Positions 34,220 through 37,456 of a stretch of DNA of 37,456 bases are shown here, piece by piece. Numbering within the stretch: position 1 is the stretch's first letter; the number at the start of each line of letters is the position of its first letter. Below the pieces are notes generated by a model. That model saw nothing but the letters and a program-made list of their open reading frames with translations. It had not been told where the DNA came from and made no database searches. This stretch comes from Alphaproteobacteria bacterium (lineage in GTDB: Bacteria; Pseudomonadota; Alphaproteobacteria; Caulobacterales; Parvularculaceae), in NCBI GenBank assembly GCA_030426465.1, contig JAUHYK010000043.1:1-37456 (forward strand), given 5' to 3'. Both the position numbers and the translations under genes were made by a program.

Positions 34220-35173
34220 ATGACGCAAGCGGAAGAGCGCGACACCGAAGAAGAAACTGCGGCCTTAAAGGCTCCGCGGCGCGGGATATTCGGCCGCCAG
34301 ACTGCGCCGCTCCTACCAGAAGCCGGGGCCGCCGGCGCCCCCCTGACCGCCGTCATCGCGGTTATGTCGTTTCTCGCCGTGTTGGCGATGGCGTCGCTTT
34401 TGATGGTCAATCGCGCCGCCAGCGAATGGACATCCGCCTTGCGTTCGGAAATCACCGTGCAGGTCAAAGGCGCAAGCGCTGAAGAAATCGAGAGCGGCGT
34501 TGAAGCAGTGTTGCGTGTCTTGCGGGATACGGAGGGCGTTCTCGAGGCGAACGAAAAAAGCCGCGAAGAAACGGCGGAGCTGCTGGAGCCGTGGCTGGGC
34601 GACGGCAATGCGCAGGCTTTCCTCAACATTCCGGCGATCATTGAAGTCAAAGCCGCGCCGTCTTTGCGCGACAATCTGGACCTCCTACGCAATCGCATCG
34701 CTGCGGCGGCGCCCACCGCGAGCCTTGACGACCACGCGCGCTGGCATGACCGCCTGTCCGGCGCCGCGCGTTCGGGACAAGCCATGGCCTTCGGCGTTTT
34801 CCTTCTGGTGATGGGCGCAGCCTGCGCAATCTCTATTTTCGCGGCGCGTGCTGGCCTCGCCGCCAATCACGAGATTGTCTCGGTGCTGCATCTGGTGGGC
34901 GCGACGGACGAATTCATCGCCGCAGAAGTGCAGCGTCGATTCTTTATTCTCGGCCTTCGCGGCGCGCTTCTCGGTCTTTTTGCAGCGCTCGCGGCATTGG
35001 TTGTGGCCGGTCTCGCGATGCGCGCCGGCGGCGGAACGGACAATTTCCTACCCTCTCTCCGGCTCGGCGGCTGGATGATCCTCTGGCTTGCAGCTGCGCC
35101 AGTGGCCACCTGCCTCGTGACAGCGGTGACCGCGCGCCTGACCGTCTTAAAAACTCTAAGTCAGCAATATTAA
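34220..35173 (+). CDS. ftsX: Cell-division protein FtsX
   Basis: 317 residues. An N-terminal cytoplasmic part precedes helix 1 (about 43-64), then a periplasmic domain (about 65-185: EWTSALRSEITVQVKG, VLEANEKSREE), and a C-terminal group of three helices (about 193-215, 245-270 and 285-305). The periplasmic domain is the alphaproteobacterial form. GGAGG lies about 11 bases before the ATG. Coupled with ftsE. Confidence 0.94.
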   Translation: MTQAEERDTEEETAALKAPRRGIFGRQTAPLLPEAGAAGAPLTAVIAVMSFLAVLAMASLLMVNRAASEWTSALRSEITVQVKGASAEEIESGVEAVLRVLRDTEGVLEANEKSREETAELLEPWLGDGNAQAFLNIPAIIEVKAAPSLRDNLDLLRNRIAAAAPTASLDDHARWHDRLSGAARSGQAMAFGVFLLVMGAACAISIFAARAGLAANHEIVSVLHLVGATDEFIAAEVQRRFFILGLRGALLGLFAALAALVVAGLAMRAGGGTDNFLPSLRLGGWMILWLAAAPVATCLVTAVTARLTVLKTLSQQY

Positions 35174-35263
35174 ACTGCGACAGGCGCGACGGTGAGGCGC
35201 TGGCACGCCGCCGCGCCTTCGGCTAAACTGGATTTCGGGCGGCGCAGGTGGAAGAAGATTCGC

Positions 35264-35848
35264 GTGAGACGGCTGATTGCTTTTTTGACCGGATTGGCGC
35301 TGCTTTGGGCGGGCGGGCTCGCCCTGTTCATCGCGGCCCTGCCCCAACCGGGCGCCACGGCGTCCGGCCCCGTTGAAGGGGTCGCCGTTTATACAGGCGG
35401 GGGCGGCGCCCGGATTTCTTCCGCCATGGCGATTTTCGCTGACGGCGCGGGCGAGCGGCTTTTGATCTCCGGCGTCCATCCTGACACCTCGGCGGCGCGG
35501 CTATCGGAATTCTGGGTCGGCCCTAAAGAACAATTCGATTGCTGCGTCGATCTCGGCCGCGATGCGCTTAGCACCGAGGGCAATGCAGGCGAACTCAGCG
35601 CCTGGGCCGCATCACACCAATATAACAACATCATTCTGGTGACGTCGGATTATCACATGCCGCGCGCCCTGACCGTAACGCGCGCGCGCATGCCGGACGC
35701 GACGATTATTCCTTTCGCCGTCGCCTCCGGCTATCTCGACGATCAAGGGCGTCCCGCCTCTTCCCAGGCGGTTCTCAAACTTGCGGGCGAATATACAAAA
35801 TTCCTTCTTGCGCGCGTGAAAGCGTTGATCCCCGGCGGCAACCGCTAA
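35264..35848 (+). CDS. ydcF: YdcF/DUF218 family protein
   Basis: 194 residues if started at GTG 35264 (reading RRLIAFLTGLALLWAGG, matching relatives, with GGAAGAAG upstream); an earlier GTG at 35192 adds 24 residues. One N-terminal helix anchors a DUF218 domain (residues about 30-185): VAVYTGGGGARISSAMAIF, ERLLISGVHP, ILVTSDYHMPRAL. DUF218 proteins (SanA/YdcF/ElyC) act in envelope homeostasis and some bind SAM. Follows ftsX closely. Confidence 0.93.
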   Translation: MRRLIAFLTGLALLWAGGLALFIAALPQPGATASGPVEGVAVYTGGGGARISSAMAIFADGAGERLLISGVHPDTSAARLSEFWVGPKEQFDCCVDLGRDALSTEGNAGELSAWAASHQYNNIILVTSDYHMPRALTVTRARMPDATIIPFAVASGYLDDQGRPASSQAVLKLAGEYTKFLLARVKALIPGGNR

Positions 35849-35852
35849 CCTC

Positions 35853-36581
35853 ATGGCAAGGCGCATCCGCTCAGCAGCCTTTTCGACCTATCTCATCGTT
35901 ACTGTCGTCGTGATGGGCGTCGCCTGCCTGCCGGTCATGCTCTTCGGACGCAACGCCACGCGGGCTACCATCAAATTGTGGGCGCGTCTCGCCCTGTTCG
36001 GGCTGCATCAGATCGCCGGTGTTTCCTATGTCATTGAAGGAGCCGAAAACATGCCGCAAGGCGGCGCGCTCATCGCCGCCAATCATCAATCCATGTGGGA
36101 AACCATTGCACTTTACGCCCTCGCGCGAAAACCGGTGATGATCTTCAAAAAAGAACTGAAAGCCATTCCGATTTACGGCTGGTGGGACTCCCGCGCAGGC
36201 AATATCGCCGTGGACCGGAAAGGCGGCGCAAGAGCGCTTCGCGCTATGACGCGCGCTGTCAAGGCCCGGGCGGAGGCAGGCGAGCAAGTCATCATCTTCC
36301 CCGAAGGCACGCGCACTCCGCCCGGAGAAACCAAATCGCTTCAGCCCGGCGTGGCGGGAATTTATACCGCTATGGAAACCGCTTGCACCCCGGTCGCCCA
36401 TGATAGCGGGCGGTTCTGGCGCCATCCCGGCGGCGAGAAAATTCCGGGCGCTATAACAATGCGTATCCTCCCGGCGATCCCGACCGGACTGGACCGCAGA
36501 GAGTTCCTGCGTGTACTCGCCGCTCGCCTTGAGAATGGACGGCCTGATCTTATCCCTGCGGAGACACCGACCGATGGCTGA
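35853..36581 (+). CDS. plsC: 1-acyl-sn-glycerol-3-phosphate acyltransferase
   Basis: 242 residues. Adds the second acyl chain to lysophosphatidic acid. An N-terminal helix (about 12-32) precedes the acyltransferase domain with H78-x4-E83 in NHQSMWET (the usual D is replaced by E, common in alphaproteobacteria), FPEGTRT (149-155) and a K/R-rich region between. The ribosome site is weak and the start lies four bases after the ydcF stop. The last eight bases overlap the next gene. Confidence 0.95.
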   Translation: MARRIRSAAFSTYLIVTVVVMGVACLPVMLFGRNATRATIKLWARLALFGLHQIAGVSYVIEGAENMPQGGALIAANHQSMWETIALYALARKPVMIFKKELKAIPIYGWWDSRAGNIAVDRKGGARALRAMTRAVKARAEAGEQVIIFPEGTRTPPGETKSLQPGVAGIYTAMETACTPVAHDSGRFWRHPGGEKIPGAITMRILPAIPTGLDRREFLRVLAARLENGRPDLIPAETPTDG

Positions 36582-37456
36582 CGGAAAATCGACGCATCAG
36601 CGCTGGCTCTATATTGCCTGGGGAATCGCAGCGGTCATCTTTTTCGCTTATGTCATGCTCTGGCGTTACGGCGCAGGTGAAATGAAAAAGGCCGTCACCT
36701 TATGGGTAGACGACCAGCGCGCCGCCGGGTTTGACGTCTCCCATGGCGAACTGAAAGCGGATGGATTTCCATTTTTCCTGCGCCTTCATGTTGAAGAGCC
36801 GCATATCGCTGCGCCGGACGCCTGGGATTGGCGCACACAGCGGCTCACCATCGACGCGCTGCCTTACGATCTCAATCGGTTGATCTTTTCAACGCGCAGC
36901 GAACAGGCGCTATCGCTCAACAATTTTGGCGACTGGCGCATCGCAGCGGAAGATTTTCGCGTCTCTATCGCCAATGATAAAAAACGCGATTGGTTGGCTG
37001 CGGTGAGCATTGGCGGCGCAACCGCAACACGAGAACAAGACGGCGCGCAAGCCTCCCTCGGCGAACTGATCATTGATATCGCGCCCGATGAGGCGGATCT
37101 GACCGTTCTGACATTAAACGTCATGCTTGTTGAAGTGCAGGCCAATGCGAACGAAAACGCGCTCAATCTCGACAAGCTCCAGACAAGCCTGTCCGTGAGC
37201 GAAGCCTACGCCATAAGCGATGCTGACGCCTGGCGGCGGGCCGGCGGGGCGCTTCATATTGGCGGGTTTTTCGCGCAACTCGAAGAAGGCCGCTTCGCCG
37301 CCGCAGGGACATTGAAACTTGATGGCGACGGCTCCCCCGAAGGCGCGCTGAAGACCGAAATCATTGCACCGGCGCCGTTTATCGAGCTTCTCGCAAAAGC
37401 TGGCGCCCTTAATGCGGAGGAAGCGGAAAAAGCCGCGGCGACCCTCACCCTCGCCG
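36574..37456 (+). CDS. DUF2125 protein, C-terminus cut by the right edge
   Basis: 294 codons are open from ATG 36574 to the window end. A helix at about 12-30 (LYIAWGIAAVIFFAYVML) anchors a long outer domain with GELKADGFPFFLRLHVEEP and WDWRTQRLTIDALPYDL, features of DUF2125 (AsmA-like, periplasmic beta repeats). The function is unknown. The start overlaps the plsC stop by eight bases, so it is translationally coupled to plsC. Confidence 0.85.
   Translation, partial: MADGKSTHQRWLYIAWGIAAVIFFAYVMLWRYGAGEMKKAVTLWVDDQRAAGFDVSHGELKADGFPFFLRLHVEEPHIAAPDAWDWRTQRLTIDALPYDLNRLIFSTRSEQALSLNNFGDWRIAAEDFRVSIANDKKRDWLAAVSIGGATATREQDGAQASLGELIIDIAPDEADLTVLTLNVMLVEVQANANENALNLDKLQTSLSVSEAYAISDADAWRRAGGALHIGGFFAQLEEGRFAAAGTLKLDGDGSPEGALKTEIIAPAPFIELLAKAGALNAEEAEKAAATLTLA

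Noticed and set aside
1-37456. CRISPR arrays, tRNA or rRNA genes, insertion sequences, prophage or defence genes
   Set aside because: No regularly spaced repeats, cloverleaf-like or rRNA-like sequence, transposase or integrase motifs were seen in reading; a search with tRNA and repeat finders was not possible here.

Overview
The window is chromosomal DNA of an alphaproteobacterium. The evidence is the gene order tlpA-like / argH / tiny lipoprotein / lysA / TIGR02302 protein, the block ftsE-ftsX-ydcF-plsC, ctaC-ctaD beside tldD, a HIG1-type twin-transmembrane protein, TTAA-N7-TTAA sites of the CtrA type and a GGAAC promoter of the EcfG type. Base composition is clearly GC-rich. Gene style suggests a marine Caulobacterales/Parvularculales-like bacterium; this placement is inference. 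No rRNA, tRNA, CRISPR array, insertion sequence or prophage was recognised, and no gap between genes exceeds 300 bases.

Layout. 1-3.6 kb: the start of a leftward membrane-protein gene cut by the edge, a bidirectional terminator, then cytochrome c oxidase subunits I and II (leftward). 3.6-10.5 kb: TPR protein, tldD, DUF3667 membrane protein, gluQ, aldo/keto reductase, DUF1287 protein, DoxX-like protein and yccF, densely packed with convergent genes touching or overlapping. 10.5-12.6 kb: a leftward qmcA-nfeD-hypothetical set. 12.8-17.3 kb: a secreted 591-residue protein with Cys/His residues suggestive of a hydrolase, a HIG1 protein, etfB-etfA with a strong terminator, and a DUF1203 protein. 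17.3-19.9 kb: DUF819 permease, 3-hydroxybutyryl-CoA dehydrogenase and dodecin. 19.9-24.3 kb: two tandem paralogous lipoproteins of unknown family and a TlpA-type thioredoxin (leftward). 24.3-27.1 kb: argH, a 36-residue lipoprotein and lysA. 27.3-33.4 kb: small membrane protein, TIGR02302/DUF4175 protein, a stress-type two-gene operon, hpt and a zinc-ribbon membrane protein. 33.5-37.5 kb: ftsE, ftsX, ydcF, plsC and a DUF2125 protein cut by the right edge.

How the genes work together. Most of the window is core metabolism and envelope biology: terminal respiration (ctaCD, HIG1), electron entry from acyl-CoA oxidation (etfBA, hbd) with flavin buffering (dodecin), lysine and arginine synthesis, and division/phospholipid functions. 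The least explained parts are the two tandem lipoproteins, the secreted 591-residue protein with a CtrA-type box over its leader, the leftward edge gene with another CtrA-type box, an insertion of about 115 residues in CtaC, and a 23-residue membrane peptide behind an EcfG-like promoter. I did not find a recognisable new defence or mobile system.
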